Shown: positions 37,911 through 49,200 of the stretch, one piece after another | Position numbering within the stretch: position 1 is the stretch's first letter | How the letters are laid out: every line of letters begins with the position of its first letter | Origin: Diplosphaera chodatii | Lineage: Eukaryota > Chlorophyta > Trebouxiophyceae > Prasiolales > Stichococcaceae | Length of the DNA: 64,000 nucleotides | NCBI GenBank assembly: GCA_032358165.1 | Contig: JAALGY010000042.1 | Span: 310,001-374,000, forward strand | Reading direction: 5' to 3' | Position numbers and translations under genes: made by a program | The notes under the pieces: generated by a model | The model's input: only the letters and a program-made list of their open reading frames with translations | Database searches by the model: none | What the model was told of the DNA's origin: nothing

Positions 37911-38187
37911 ATGCTAACACTGTTCAGCAACAGCTCCGCGGCCGCTACAATGTGCGGCCGGCTTCGAAGCCTGGCTCATGACAGATTGGGTGGGGGATGA
38001 TTGGTGACCAGGTGCAGAAAGCCACATGACCGTGTCTACAGCGTGCAAGCTCGTTGCTGACTGCGATGGTGGACTTTGCGTGCAGCCTTGAGGGGCACCG
38101 ACATGCTGTCGAGGCATGATGCTGCTCTGGGTTACGATGTATCACGAGCACAGTAGAGCGCACCCAAATGGATCAACCGTGATAAAA

Positions 38188-38192
38188 TTACA
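38188..38192 (-). terminator. candidate TGTAA polyadenylation signal of LSM5
   Basis: TGTAA on the minus strand lies about 195 bp past the LSM5 stop. TGTAA is the usual chlorophyte 3'-end signal; the assignment rests on position only. Confidence 0.4.
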
Positions 38193-38386
38193 TTCATGCT
38201 TGGCGCAGTGCTGCATCCATACTGCTGGGCCCCAAGCAAGCTTGTCGGAACTTCATGTTGACTCGGGTTTGCCGCCGGGCACCTGCAAAACACCATTTGT
38301 GCATGTCACCAACAACACAACTATTTGCACCTATGCTGCAGCAAATGCCAACGTCTGCCTGGAATTCGCCTATGCATTTGTTAATC

Positions 38387-39061
38387 TCATGGAGGGTGCC
38401 AACCGACCAGCAGCGCAATGTTGTTGCCATTCAGCAGAATCTGCTCCAGGTGTGTCTCCCGTGTGCCCTCTGCCGTGATCTCGTATTCAACCACATCCTC
38501 CAGCACCTGCACGATCATCAGCAATGTCAGCATGGCACGAGCTGCATCCCGCCTCAGCACGAGCAACTCATGCACGTCACAAGTTCCTCGCTGGACGTAC
38601 TGCTGTTACGAATGGCTCAGCAACCCACTGATCGCAGCTGTCTCCATCGTGCAGGTGGCGTATCGCCGCCGTTACTTGCCCCACCAGATGAAATGCGCTG
38701 CCAGATATACATGTGGGTTGCACAGTTGCACACTCACCATGTTGACGAAGACGTCAAAGCCGCGCAGCGTGCCGGTCAGCTCCTTGTCGCCCTTCATCAG
38801 CACCCAGATGGGGCTGCCGATGCAGCGGTCCATCAGCTCGGCAGGCATGATGGCGCTGGGGTTGCCGCCATAGTTAACCTGTGGGATTCTGAGGTACAGT
38901 TGGCACAGTTCACAGCTACAGCCTCTGCAGCGACACCAATCCGTCTGCTGCACTGCGAGTGTGGTGATGCATGCAGTATGGCAGTGACATGCAGCACAGC
39001 CTGTTTGTAGTGTGATGTTTACAGGCGGCTGCTAGCAACCTACCTTCTTTGGGGCGATCAT
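38387..39061 (-). CDS. LSM5: LSm5, U6 snRNA-associated Sm-like protein
   Basis: Three exons (39044-39061, 38738-38878, 38387-38506) join in phase to 92 residues, matching the usual 90-odd residues of LSm5. The Sm1 motif spans [20 protein letters not shown] and [13 protein letters not shown]. The Sm2 motif is the family signature [12 protein letters not shown]. LSm5 is a subunit of the LSm2-8 ring, which stabilises U6 snRNA in the nucleus, and of LSm1-7, which promotes mRNA decapping in the cytoplasm. The end reads LVGWHPP where many homologues have a Gly/Pro tail, so the last residues could be altered by an unseen splice. The six-codon first exon (MIAPKK) is supported by the ATG, the phase and a GTAGGT donor. 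The gene lies head-to-head with the aldo/keto reductase. Confidence 0.93.
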
Positions 39062-39752
39062 GGCAACCCCTGCTGCTGTGAGTGGCAAGCGCAGCCTACA
39101 CCGAATGTACGCAGAACGCAGATTGCTCACTGCGGCTGTGTGCCCGTCTGCAGCCTTCTCCCTCAGCTGACCGCTGCGCAGTCTGCGGCTGTGGCGCTGC
39201 AACGATCCTGGGGGATCCTGATATACTTACAGGCTCGAGCGGCACCCACAGACTGAGATCACGTGACTGAGTGACAGAGCAAGTACGGAGGCCTAAATTG
39301 ACACCCTGCTGTGGTCTAGGATCGCAGCTTTTGGCAAATGGTTCCCTGGCTCCTGCACACACCCGAACGTCTGATGTTGTGCGAGCCAGGATACAGGTGA
39401 CTTTGAGAGGCTAGCTCGTAGGCTCGTGGGTGTCAGCAACGTGCAGAACGTGCAAATGGGATGGTCAGTCCAGGGGACATGACCACATGAGGCATGCATG
39501 TTGCAATTGACGTTCATACGTCGCTTCGCACCAAACAGTTATGCAAGGAACACTGGTGTGAGCCACCTCCAGTTAGCGTTGACTAAGGAAGCAGCACAAA
39601 GGGCACGTATCCCTCTTGAACACCCGCTGACAGGTGCTGTGCGCGGACATTGCATGTGAAGGGACGCATCCCCAGCAGACTGTTCCAGTGGCTGATCAGA
39701 CACGGTCTGATCGTAGACACAAGGGATCGTACTGCACACAGCGGCTGGCAGC
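39062..39752. promoter_or_regulatory. shared divergent intergenic region LSM5 / aldo-keto reductase
   Basis: About 690 bp separate the two divergent start codons, so both promoters must lie here, possibly as one bidirectional unit. I see no clear TATA box and no coding motif. An alternative upstream exon for either gene cannot be excluded. Confidence 0.45.
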
Positions 39753-42445
39753 ATGCAGGCTGGTGCGGCAGTGGGCAGTGCGGCGCTCCTCGCCGCACCG
39801 CCATGCATCCGCTGGCAGCCATTTCAGCGGTCAATGCAGCAGCGAAGACTCAGAACACACGCCACGGAGTCTGGCATCGAAGGTGATGAAGCCATGCATG
39901 TTCCACGGCCGGAAGTGCCAGCAAAAGCAGACATCAGGTGTACGCAGTGCACCATGCAGAGTCCGGCACGAGTTGAGACATGTGTGAACCCACAGGCAGC
40001 CCAGCATCTACGGTGAAGCTGGGACGTAGCGACCTGGAGGTGTCGCGCCTGGGCATCGGCACCATTCGATGGGGGGACACATCCAAGGGCTTTGGCTCGT
40101 CCTTCAACACAGTGCGCGTCCAGCCAGAGCACGTGTGGTGTGCACAGCGCCTGTGCAGCATGCTGCAATAGGCTTGTGGTCTTCCAACACTAGGCCACAG
40201 CCTGCGGTAGGCTTAGGTCCTTCCAATCCTAGGCCACACGCAACGTGTGCCATTATTGCTGCAGGAGGAGCTGTATGATGCCTACGAGGCAGCCCGAGTC
40301 GGGGGCGTCAGCCTCTTTGACACAGCCGAGGCGCGCTGACCTCATTTGTTGCGCCGCTGCAATTTGCAGACCCTGACTCTGACTGCAGCTCCCACCTTCA
40401 TGGCTACTCTCATCGTATCAGCTGCTTTGGGACGCTGCGCGTGATGCTGGCCAGGTGTACGGGTATCAGAGCCTGAAGGCGGGGCAGCAGGCGGAGCAGC
40501 TGCTGGGCGGCTTTGTGCGGCGGGGCGCCTCGCTGCCGCTGGACAGCCCCGCGCCCGTCGTGGCCAGCAAATACTTCACCATCCCGGTGAGCGCACGCCT
40601 GTCACATGCGCAGGATGTCTGCAGACGCTCCGGTACCCTGCTTCCGCCAAACTGGTTCACTGTTCTGGGCCAGCTTGGGTTTCTGAGGACTTCCTGCATC
40701 CGCCCGTCCACGCATCAGCTGGGTTGCATGGTCTGCAGTGCACAGTGTGCTCCAGATACGCGGCTCCTGGCGGTGGCGCTGCAACCTGACCTTCCAGTGT
40801 GATGGGCACCACCCAGCATTCCCTTATACATCCGGCGCATGTCCTGTTGCTGCCTGCAGTGGACGAACCTGCTGGTGGGCGGTGGCCTCAGGGTGGGGCG
40901 CGGCGCGATGCTGGACGCGCTGCGGGCCACCCTGCAGCGGCTGGGCACTGATCGCCTGGACCTGTGGCAGATCCACTTCCCCTTCCCCACCTACCCGCAG
41001 TCCACCCTGGCGGAGGGGTTGCGGGAGGCGCATGAGGCCGGCCTGGTGAGCTGATGTGATATGGAGCCCCTCACCTGCAGGGTCCCCATCGCTGCAGGGG
41101 GTCATCCAGCTGCTGCACGCTGCTGCTTCATTAGCATTGCATGCTTGTCTGCTTCCAACAGAACATCATTGAGGTGGCCTTGCATGCTGCACCCAGCCAG
41201 GAGGATACACATATATGTCACCTGCACTACCCGTCCGTGCACACCGATGAGAATACTTTCCCTCGTGCAGGTGCGTGCTGTGGGCGTGAGCAACTACAAT
41301 GCGGGCCAGGTGGAGGAGATGCACGGCCTGCTGGCCAAGCACGGCATCCCGCTGGCCTCGAATCAGGCACGAGCGAACGGTCACGCTGCCCCAGCTGCTG
41401 ACTTCTCCCAGCAGCCTGCTCCAGCTCATCTGTGGTGGCTTCGCTTGGTGATCAAGTGTGCGGTTACCATGACGTGCAACAATGTCGTGCTGTGACAGCA
41501 GCAGGAACTGCACCAAGTCCTGGCAGCCCTATGCATGGTGGCTGTTTCGTGCCGCCGACAACCGTTAGCTCTGCAGAGGCCAAGCAGATGCAAGAGGTGC
41601 AGGACACTGCGGCGCAGGTCAAGTACAGCATTCTGGACCGGAGTCCGGAGCGGGACGGCACGATCGCAAAGTGCCGGGACCTGGGCGTCAGCGTGATCGC
41701 GCACTCCCCCCTGGAGCAGGGCACGCTCACCACCCGCGCCCTGGAGGACCCGGGCTTTGGCGGCAAGCAGGCGCAGCAGGTGTGGCCCTGAGTTCCGGCA
41801 CCGTACGCAATCGTGCAGCTGCAGCTACAATAAGCGCACCCCGTTGTGTTCTGCAAAGCTTTCTTTGCTTCCTCTGGATCATCTGCTAGATATGTCGCAG
41901 CAGAAAACTGCTTTGGTTATATTGCTACAGCGTCGACCATCTGGCGGACATGCCCTTCAGGAGCCTTTTTATGCTGCCTGCGCAGGCGCAGTCGCTGCTG
42001 AAGATGATGCAGCTCATCGGCGCGCTGTCCGGCGGCCGCACCGTCACCCAGGTCGCCCTCAACTGGCTCATGGCCAAGGGTGCGCCGCCGCCCCCCGACG
42101 CGGCATGACCTCGGACTCTGGGGCACTTTGCCAGCTTCATGGCCTGGGCTGACAGCTGGGCACGTGACCGGCTTCACAGCTGCATCTGGGTTCGAGCCAG
42201 CTGCCTCCATACACACAGTGAGGCCATCGGTGCAGGCGAAGCAGGCAGGACTCGGTGTCATCTATCTGCTGAGCGTGCACATGCAGTTTGCCACCGGTCC
42301 GTGCTCGTGTGCCGCAGGCGCCATCCCCATTCCGGGCGCACGCAATGCGGAGCAGGCGAAGGAGCTGGTGGGGGCGCTCGGCTGGTCGCTGGACGACAAC
42401 GAGGTGGCCATGGTCGAGGAGAAGCTGGCCGCGCTGAAGCTGTGA
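39753..42445 (+). CDS. aldo/keto reductase with N-terminal transit peptide, 9 exons
   Basis: Nine exons join in phase to 369 residues: 39753-39882, 39996-40111, 40265-40330, 40455-40586, 40860-41045, 41271-41366, 41618-41779, 41986-42079, 42318-42445. After a basic, Ala/Arg-rich leader of about 45 residues ([17 protein letters not shown] onward) comes a complete (beta/alpha)8 [16 protein letters not shown] is followed by the catalytic Asp and Tyr in LFDTAE/VYGY, Lys in VVASKYF and His in LWQIHFPFP. Next come [28 protein letters not shown] and the NADP-binding [15 protein letters not shown]. Family members reduce aldehydes and ketones with NADPH. The leader suggests a plastid or mitochondrial location, and the similarity in type is to plant plastid AKRs; the substrate is unknown. 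Introns 3 and 6 appear to use GC donors (GCGCGC at 40331 and GCACGA at 41367), needed to keep DTAE-VYG and ASNQ-VKYS. Confidence 0.92.
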
Positions 42446-42544
42446 TTTGCTCAAGCACAGCTTGTCGCTTGCCATAATTAAGGAGCCGCTGACGGCGCTG
42501 GAGCTGTAGAGTGTAGAAATATTTGTGTTGTCACATTGGCAGCC

Positions 42545-42549
42545 TGTAA
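42545..42549 (+). terminator. candidate TGTAA polyadenylation signal of the aldo/keto reductase
   Basis: TGTAA lies about 100 bp past the stop codon at 42445, a typical spacing for chlorophyte 3' ends. Confidence 0.45.
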
Positions 42550-43100
42550 CAGACAGCCCGTATTCAAGCGTGCTGAGAAGCACGGTGGCATCGCGGCAGC
42601 AAGGTGGAAGCAGTCACCACTGAAGTGTCAATTGCGCATGTTTGTCCTCTGCAATCATGCAAGTGAGCTACGGCTGATGATCTTGATCAGCATCACAACA
42701 TCAAGAGTGATCTGCTGTTCCCACCAATATAACCAAGTCTGCTGGCTGTGTTCGTTGCGTTCATCGCAGCAAGGGGCAAACATCAGCAGGGGTGCCTACC
42801 CGAGATGCATGCGTTCCTGTTGAAGGATCGGGCCCAAGCGCCCAACCCAGGATTGCCAGTCCATCGAGACCAGCAGCGCCAGTCTGAATGGATCATGTGA
42901 AACACACACGCATTCCGTCAGGCAGTCGTGTGCCTGCACCCAACTTCATGGCTGCAGTCCATAGGGCAGATGTCGGTATGTTAGCGTGCTGACTGAGCGC
43001 AGTCCGCCCAGAAAAGGTAGAGAATCACTTTATTTCCCACCATTCGGCGCACAGCGCTCAGTGAGAATTTCCTGTTGGCCGCACCCGTTGGTAGTTGTGA

Positions 43101-43554
43101 ACGGGATTTTGGGGATCTGCAGCGGGACTTTTGCATCTTACGCGCGGATTTGCGCGTGAAACGGGTCTGAAAAGGTATAATAAGAGGTAGGAAGCGCAAT
43201 AGGAGTACATGATGTGCGCTCACGCGCCTTTAACCATCTTCGAGCCGTCCCCCACAAATGCATGACGCGAAACACATCTGAGCGTCTGCGCAACTTGTCG
43301 CGGCGCAGCCGCTCGCAAAAGGTCTAAAACCCGTCATGATGTATGCTGCGATTCGCAGGCATGGTGCGGCTGCATGCGCTGGGCACATTTGCCGCCTGTC
43401 TGAACGGGACTTTTCGAGGAGCCAAAGAGCGGGACTTTTGGGTATTTTCTCCGGCTGACTAGGGCACACTGCACTCCCAGTCAGCGGGGTAGTCTATGAA
43501 CGTACTCAGTGAAACAAGTCGTGATACGCCGCTGGCAGGGTGGCGGGACTTTTG
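43101..43554 (+). repeat. five direct copies of a (G/A)CGGGACTTTT word
   Basis: CGGGATTTT occurs at 43102 and CGGGACTTTT-type words start at 43122 (GCGGGACTTTT), 43405 (ACGGGACTTTTC context), 43429 and 43543, all in the same orientation. The density in about 450 bp, in a gene-free gap upstream of the rhodanese gene, suggests either a clustered regulatory site or a degenerate repeat element. Confidence 0.6.
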
Positions 43555-44090
43555 GGGGCAATTCGGGCATGCAGGACTGCCTACGCTGTTCTGTGTACGA
43601 TCTCTTGCCACCGTCGGTTCATCGGCGGCTTATCCGAGTCAGCGTCCTCAACTTCTGGATATGTGAGGACGGTGCAGGACTACTGCTGCGGGTGCCAGGT
43701 CAGATTCCTTTATGTGGCCAACTTAGGTCTGCAGATCTGCACCATTGCAGCTTGTCCACTCTGGCAGCGCTCAAACTTGCCGAAATATTGTACCTCGTTA
43801 AACCAAGCGCGTTGTTAGGGAGAACATAAGGTTGCCTGGCTTACTACTGGAACGGCTGTCGCCACGCCCTGCTACTGCTGCCTGCATACATACGCGCACC
43901 GCATTTTGACCCCGGCGGGGCAAAGATCAACGCCCAGGCATTGCGTAGACCAGACGTCCACACGAAGCTCTGCAGCCGTGAGTGATCAGCACACCCCGAC
44001 GCTGCCGAAGGGGACCTCGTCAGTGCATGCCATGAGTGAAGCGGCCATTCCCGCACCCAGGCAGACACCACAACAAGTGTCCTTTTATAC

Positions 44091-45228
44091 ATGCAGGTGG
44101 CTCTGCGTGTGTCATCACTGCGCGCCTGCAGCGGCAGCTGGGCGCGGTTGGCTGTGCAGGTGCTGCCGCGCTGCAGGCTGCACGCGAGCGCCCTCGCCGC
44201 CATGCCGGTGACGGATGTGGAAGCGGAGAGCGCTGCCCACCTGGTCTCCACCGGCCAGTGCACTTACCTGGACGTCAGGTGGGATATTGGCTGCGTGCCT
44301 GTTCTGCACTTCTGAAACACTTTGCGACGCCAGAGAAGACTCTACAGATCTAGGGTTACTGCTGGCCAGCTGATCACCTGGTGAAGCAGGCATTGCACTG
44401 ATATGTGCCGTGGTGCGAGACCCTGGGCGCAGGTTCATGCGAGCCGCATGATGCAGATTGCCAGTATCCTGACGATGCAGGACGCCTGAAGAGTTTGCGG
44501 AGGGGCGGTGCCCAGGCGCAATCAACATACCTTTCATGCTGAAGGGCCCCGAAGGCGCGCAAACCTTCCAAGGATGCTAGCATCTTAGCTGTCGCACGTC
44601 AGCTGTTCCAGCTATCGTCACATAATGCATGACACAAGCTGCAGGAGACTGCAACCTGTCTGGTCAGCCTATAAAGCGTGGACTGCAGGCTTGGCGCTCA
44701 ACGACAAGTTTCTGGAGGAGGTGAAGGCGAAGTTCCCAAACCCTGCGGGGGACAAGATCGCGGTGGGGTGCCAGGTGGGCGGCCGCTCCGCAAAGGCCGC
44801 CCAGCTGCTGGACCAGGTGGCTGCAGGGCTGTATCTGAAGATGGACACATGTGCAGTCCAGGACCATGGTCGTGTCCGCACCCCTGTCGCCTCGCAACCC
44901 AGCAAGCAGTGGTCAGCACGCATCTGGTGTGTTGATCATGGCAGCTGAGACTGTCGTGGATGTCAAGCCGGCTGCCCAGAAATCATGCATGGTGAGGAGA
45001 TCTGTGTTGTCACGTGCAGGAGCAGTACCCGTACCTGGTCAATGTCTTGGGCGGGTTTGCGGCTTGGCAGAAAGCAGGTCGGCCTGTCATGCACCCTGAG
45101 CATGGCGGTGGTCGAGCCCGTGCCTGCCGGTTCTTTCCCGCGTGAGGAGCTGCAGTGTGCGGTGTTGCTGGCTTGCAGGGCTGCCGGTGGAGGATAGCAA
45201 GTGCTGGATGGGGCCCAAGAACGTGTGA
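44091..45228 (+). CDS. organelle-targeted single-domain rhodanese (sulfurtransferase)
   Basis: Five exons (44091-44278, 44481-44554, 44689-44816, 45020-45077, 45179-45228) join in phase to 165 residues. The first 37 residues (MQVALRVSSLRACSGSWARL onward) are basic and Ser/Ala-rich with no acidic residues, as in a chloroplast or mitochondrial transit peptide. They lead into PVTDVEAESAAHLVSTG. The rhodanese core has TYLDVRTPEEFAEGRCPGAIN and NIPFMLKGP. The active-site Cys sits in VGCQVGGRSAKAAQLL, and the end is YLVNVLGGFAAWQKAGLPV. Such proteins move sulfane sulfur from thiosulfate or persulfide donors; the plant STR single-domain class is the closest type. Intron 2 must use a GC donor (GCGCGC at 44555), because the frame stops at 44580 with no GT between the conserved PFMLK block and the stop. 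The second ATG, at 44202, could make an untargeted form. Confidence 0.92.
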
Positions 45229-45397
45229 GCAACGGTGGAGGCGGATGGATGCTGAAATGCGGCACACACGGCGGGAACAGCTGGAATGCTTGTATCGAAG
45301 TCGAGCTTGTACGTCCTGTACATTAGGAGGGGGAGCTCAGGATCGGGATCTGCAAACGTGGTCTGTACACCTGCTGGTATCATATGAGTGGGGTTGA

Positions 45398-45521
45398 CAT
45401 CTGTCTGAATGCCTTGCGTTCTGACACATGTTACACACAGCACGACGGCAGGATGTAGTCATCTGTCTGAATGCCTTGCGTTCTGACACATGTTACACAC
45501 AGCACGACGGCAGGATGTAGT
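45398..45521. repeat. 62-bp tandem duplication, two identical copies
   Basis: Copy 1 (45398-45459) and copy 2 (45460-45521) both begin CATCTGTCTGAATGCCTTGC and appear identical. Each holds GTTACAC, that is TGTAAC on the minus strand, so the duplication also doubles a possible 3'-end signal for the leftward gene ending at 46234. Confidence 0.9.
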
Positions 45522-46233
45522 CAAACTGTTGATAAACTCTGGCGCACTTGAAGGCAGCGAATGAAGCGCGCAAAGGTGGACCAGCATCGCAGGTCACAGC
45601 TGTGATGTGGCGGCAAGTAGAAGCTCTGGACCCTGGCAGCTGCAATGCATGTATGGACCATATACCACACCAAGGCATGCCTGATGCAATGAACAAATTG
45701 TGGTGCTGAGGTACATGCTACCAAATGCAAAGGGAAACACTACCAAGACAGCCTGCTGCTGAGTATCACAGCAAACTGCGCCATGCCGATGTACTGTGGC
45801 CAGCCGACACCATACTTGCTACCTATAGCCGTGCAACTCTCGGTGGACCTCACCCCACCGGTCGTCGCCAGTTGCTGAGGCTATGCACCCTAGCCACGCT
45901 TGGTGATGTGTCCAGGGCTCAGCACCCTGGACCTGCAGCTCACTACGTGTCGGCAGCTGGCGCCGCTACATCTGACGCGCTTGAAACAGTTGCCTCCTGC
46001 CGTGGCAGGTGCACCGGCACAATTGCTGGGCCGACGTGCTTTGCGCCCACGCTTGCACCCGCCACACTGGTGTCGGTTGCTGAAGCACGTGCGGCAGCGC
46101 CACCCAGCTCAGCAGCCTTCAGGTTGCTGTCCTGCAGTGAGCAGCAGGACGACTCAGTCCCTGAGCCTTGCGCTTGGACTCCACATACGAGTGCCACAGA
46201 TGCCGCAGGCAGGCAAGCAGGGGGCAGCAGCAG
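45522..46233. other. gap between convergent genes, with an LRR-like remnant
   Basis: This gap lies between the rhodanese gene (rightward) and the GAF/YM-module gene (leftward). A plus-strand frame at about 45912-45995 reads LSTLDLQLTTCRQLAPLHL, resembling a leucine-rich repeat and thus the other F-box/LRR remnants in this window. The long plus-strand frame 45725-46420 that overlaps it has no family motif and crosses the last exon of the leftward gene, so it is not called. Confidence 0.35.
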
Positions 46234-49200
46234 TCATGTTCTCGCCACAGCACGTCTGCTGAACGAGTCCACGGTCAGCACCTGGGGCTCCTCGGCGGTC
46301 GGCGCCTGGCGCGGCGCCCCGGCCCACTCGGTCGCAGCGGCGCCCATGGGCGTGTGGGGCGACGCCTCGGCCGCCTCGCTGCCGGGGGCCTCGTCCAGAG
46401 TTGCTAGCCCGCCTGCGTGACAGGCAGCCCACGAGCATTGTCGACCCCGCATAGCAGCCTTGGGGCCGGTAGCGCAGCTGGGGCATGCAGGTCACCTCGT
46501 TGTGCCAGCAGACGGGCCCAAATGCCTAGGCACCTGGGTTGCCGGCGGCGCCGCACCGGGGGTGCCAGGCGCCGTCTTCAGCGCCCTGAAGACCGCCGCC
46601 GCCGGCGACGCTGCCGCCCCGCAGCGACGGCACCCGCAGGCTGCCGCTGCCCAGCGACAGCCGGCTCATCTTCTCGGAGCCTGCACGCGGCACCCACCAG
46701 CTCCCGTCAACACACTGATAGGTTGCAGCAGCGCACCCTGTCGCTAAGCAGGCCATTGAAGTTTGGCAAGGGCGCTGCCGCTCACGCTGCAGGCCGCCGA
46801 CGCACGCCGAGTGCAAATGCTCCAAGGAGCACAGTGGCCAGCGGTTCCAGTGAGGCACAGGTTTTGAGCGGGCGCACCAACAGACAGCTGCGCCAGGGGA
46901 GCGACGTCTGTGCTGGATGGCGCAGCGTCAGGTCCGCCCAGGCCGGGGGCAGCAGACTCTGCGGTGCTGCCGGCGTGCAAAGACGCGGCGCTCATGGGGT
47001 GCCTGCATCAAAGCCGCCAGCATATGTCACCAGCAAGTCTTCAAACTGCATTGTTTGGCGGCAGGGCCGCGGACCTCTGCGCATGCGATGCGGGCAATGC
47101 AGCACATGCCATCAGGTGGTCGCTAGCCACAACTCACCCGCTGGCAGTGCGCAGGCTGTTCGCCATCAGGCTGCTGCGCTGGCTGGCAAAGGGGCTGCCG
47201 GCAAAGCCGCCGGCGGTGAAGCCGTAGCTGCTGCCCGAGCTGCTGCTCATGCGCCGCAGCACCGCAGCCTGCCGTTCGCAGCGACGCACGCATGAGCATG
47301 TCTAGCGCGCAGCAGCAAGTCGCTATGACTATCTATGCCGCAGGACAAAGGGCCAGATGCTCGGCCTGGCAACTGCTCGGCCCGGCGGAGCGCGGGCCGA
47401 TGCAAGCGGCATGGGGACGCCCGAGGTACCCAGCCTTGAAGCCCCTAGTTCCTGCCATGCCCAGGCGGCGCACCTGCGCGCTGCGGCTCTTGAGGCCCTG
47501 GATGTACTGGTCCATCGCCACCTTGGCGTCGGGCGCCGAGGCCGCGTGCATGGACTCGCCAGAGCCGCTGCCGGCCTCCTTCCTGGCACCTGGGCGCCGG
47601 TATACGAACTCAAAAAGTGAGCACTGCATATTGTGCAGCTTGCGTGCCGTTTGCAGCTGCTGTGACCCACCTTCAGCCAGTATGAGGGACTGTTGGCACG
47701 GTGCCTGTCAAGTATCGGCGATCAGACATAGCGCAAGTTGAGCCTGGAGCCCAGGCAGGACTCACCCTCACGGGTGCGCTCCGCCGCCGCGGCGCGCTGT
47801 TTCAGGGCGGCCATATACGCCGACACGGCGGTCGCGGCGGTGGGGCCGCCGCCAGAGGGGCTGTTGAAGGAGCCCTGCGCTGGCGATGGCACGCCGCTGG
47901 TGGCCTGTGAGCAGCAACAGCAATCTCAACACATGCGCGTGCTGATGATGCCTCAGCCACATAGGCAGATCACGCACGAGCCTTGCCAGTCCGTGTGGCA
48001 CATGGGGTTGTGGTCATTGGGACAGCTTGGTCGGGTACCTGCAAGTATGGTTCCTGTTACCACCAGCCAGTGTGCGTGTGAGAGTGTGTGTGCACCTGCG
48101 AGGAGTCGGCGTGCAGGAGGCTGCCGGCGAGGGACTGGATGCTGGAGGTGGCGGAGGCGGAGGCCAGCCCCACCGACGGCCCGCCCTCCCCAAAGTCCAT
48201 GCGCAGCGCCCTGCGCCGGCCGCGCCCGCCGCCCAGCTGCTCCTCCGCGGCCACCGACGCGCTGCGCAGCGAGGTGATGTACGTGGCGACCACCTGCAAT
48301 GGCGGAGGCTGCTAACGTTCAGATGTGATCATACCCAAAGCATGCACTCCCACTTGAACGCCTGTGCACAGCCACCAGGTTATCATGGGCGCCCCCACTT
48401 GGTACTGGCTGAGCTGGTTACGGTTGACGACTGTCACAATGTGTGTCGAAAACAGGGATGTGCACACCTTCATGGCTTCCCCCTCCGACTTCTCGGCAGC
48501 CGCCTCGACCGGGTCGTCGATCTTCGCGGGGGGCTGGGCGCCGGCCCCGGCAGCCCCCCGCTCAAAATCCGATGCCGGCCGTGCAGCCTCTGGCGACGCC
48601 TGCTGCAGCAGCTCGTCCAGGCTGCCGCTGCCGCCCTCCTGGCTGGCGGCCTCCGCCACGGGGTCCAGCCTGCTCGGGGGGCCAGACCACAAACGTCACC
48701 AGCAGTTCTCTATGTATCCATGCGGCTTGACGCTGCCAACTGATGAAACCACTTGCGAGAGGCGGGCAGACTACTAGCATGGTCTTGCCACTTCACATGG
48801 CAGGCACCGGCAGCACGACCGCAAAAGTGTCGCATTTTACGTTGCGATGAGATGCCACCTACAAACCCAGCCTCAAGGCACGGACAGATGCTGAAAGCCC
48901 CTGGCTGTAGGTGGTGCGATGCATGGAGTGCTGCAACTCGTCTCCACCACAGCAGAGTGCAACAGGAACATCCGCTCAAGGGCCGTACTTGATGCTTGCA
49001 AGGCGCAGGCTGCCGGAGCGCAGGCTGCCGCTGGATCGCACGGATGTGCCCGGCCCCGTGCCGCCGCCGCCCGGCGCCACACCGCTGCGGGCCTTGAGGT
49101 TCTCCATGTAGTTGGCGACCGCCGCGCGGGCGTCCTCCCGGCTGGCGGCGCTGCTGTTGCTGCTGGAGCGGCTCCCGCCCGGCTCGCCGCCAGGCGTTGT

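Larger units (their letters stand above)
42446..44090. other. intergenic with a cluster of GGGACTTTT words
   Basis: No supported coding region was found. The left end should be the 3' UTR of the aldo/keto reductase and the right end the promoter and 5' UTR of the rhodanese gene. The middle (43.0-43.6 kb) differs in texture: it contains repeated (G/A)CGGGACTTTT words and CGCG-rich words (for example ACGCGCGGATTTGCGCG near 43140) not seen elsewhere in the window. Confidence 0.5.

Noticed and set aside
45725..46420. Plus-strand open frame of 231 codons
   Set aside because: It has no family motif and overlaps antisense the last exon of the GAF/YM-module gene. Only a short LRR-like stretch in another frame was kept as a remnant.
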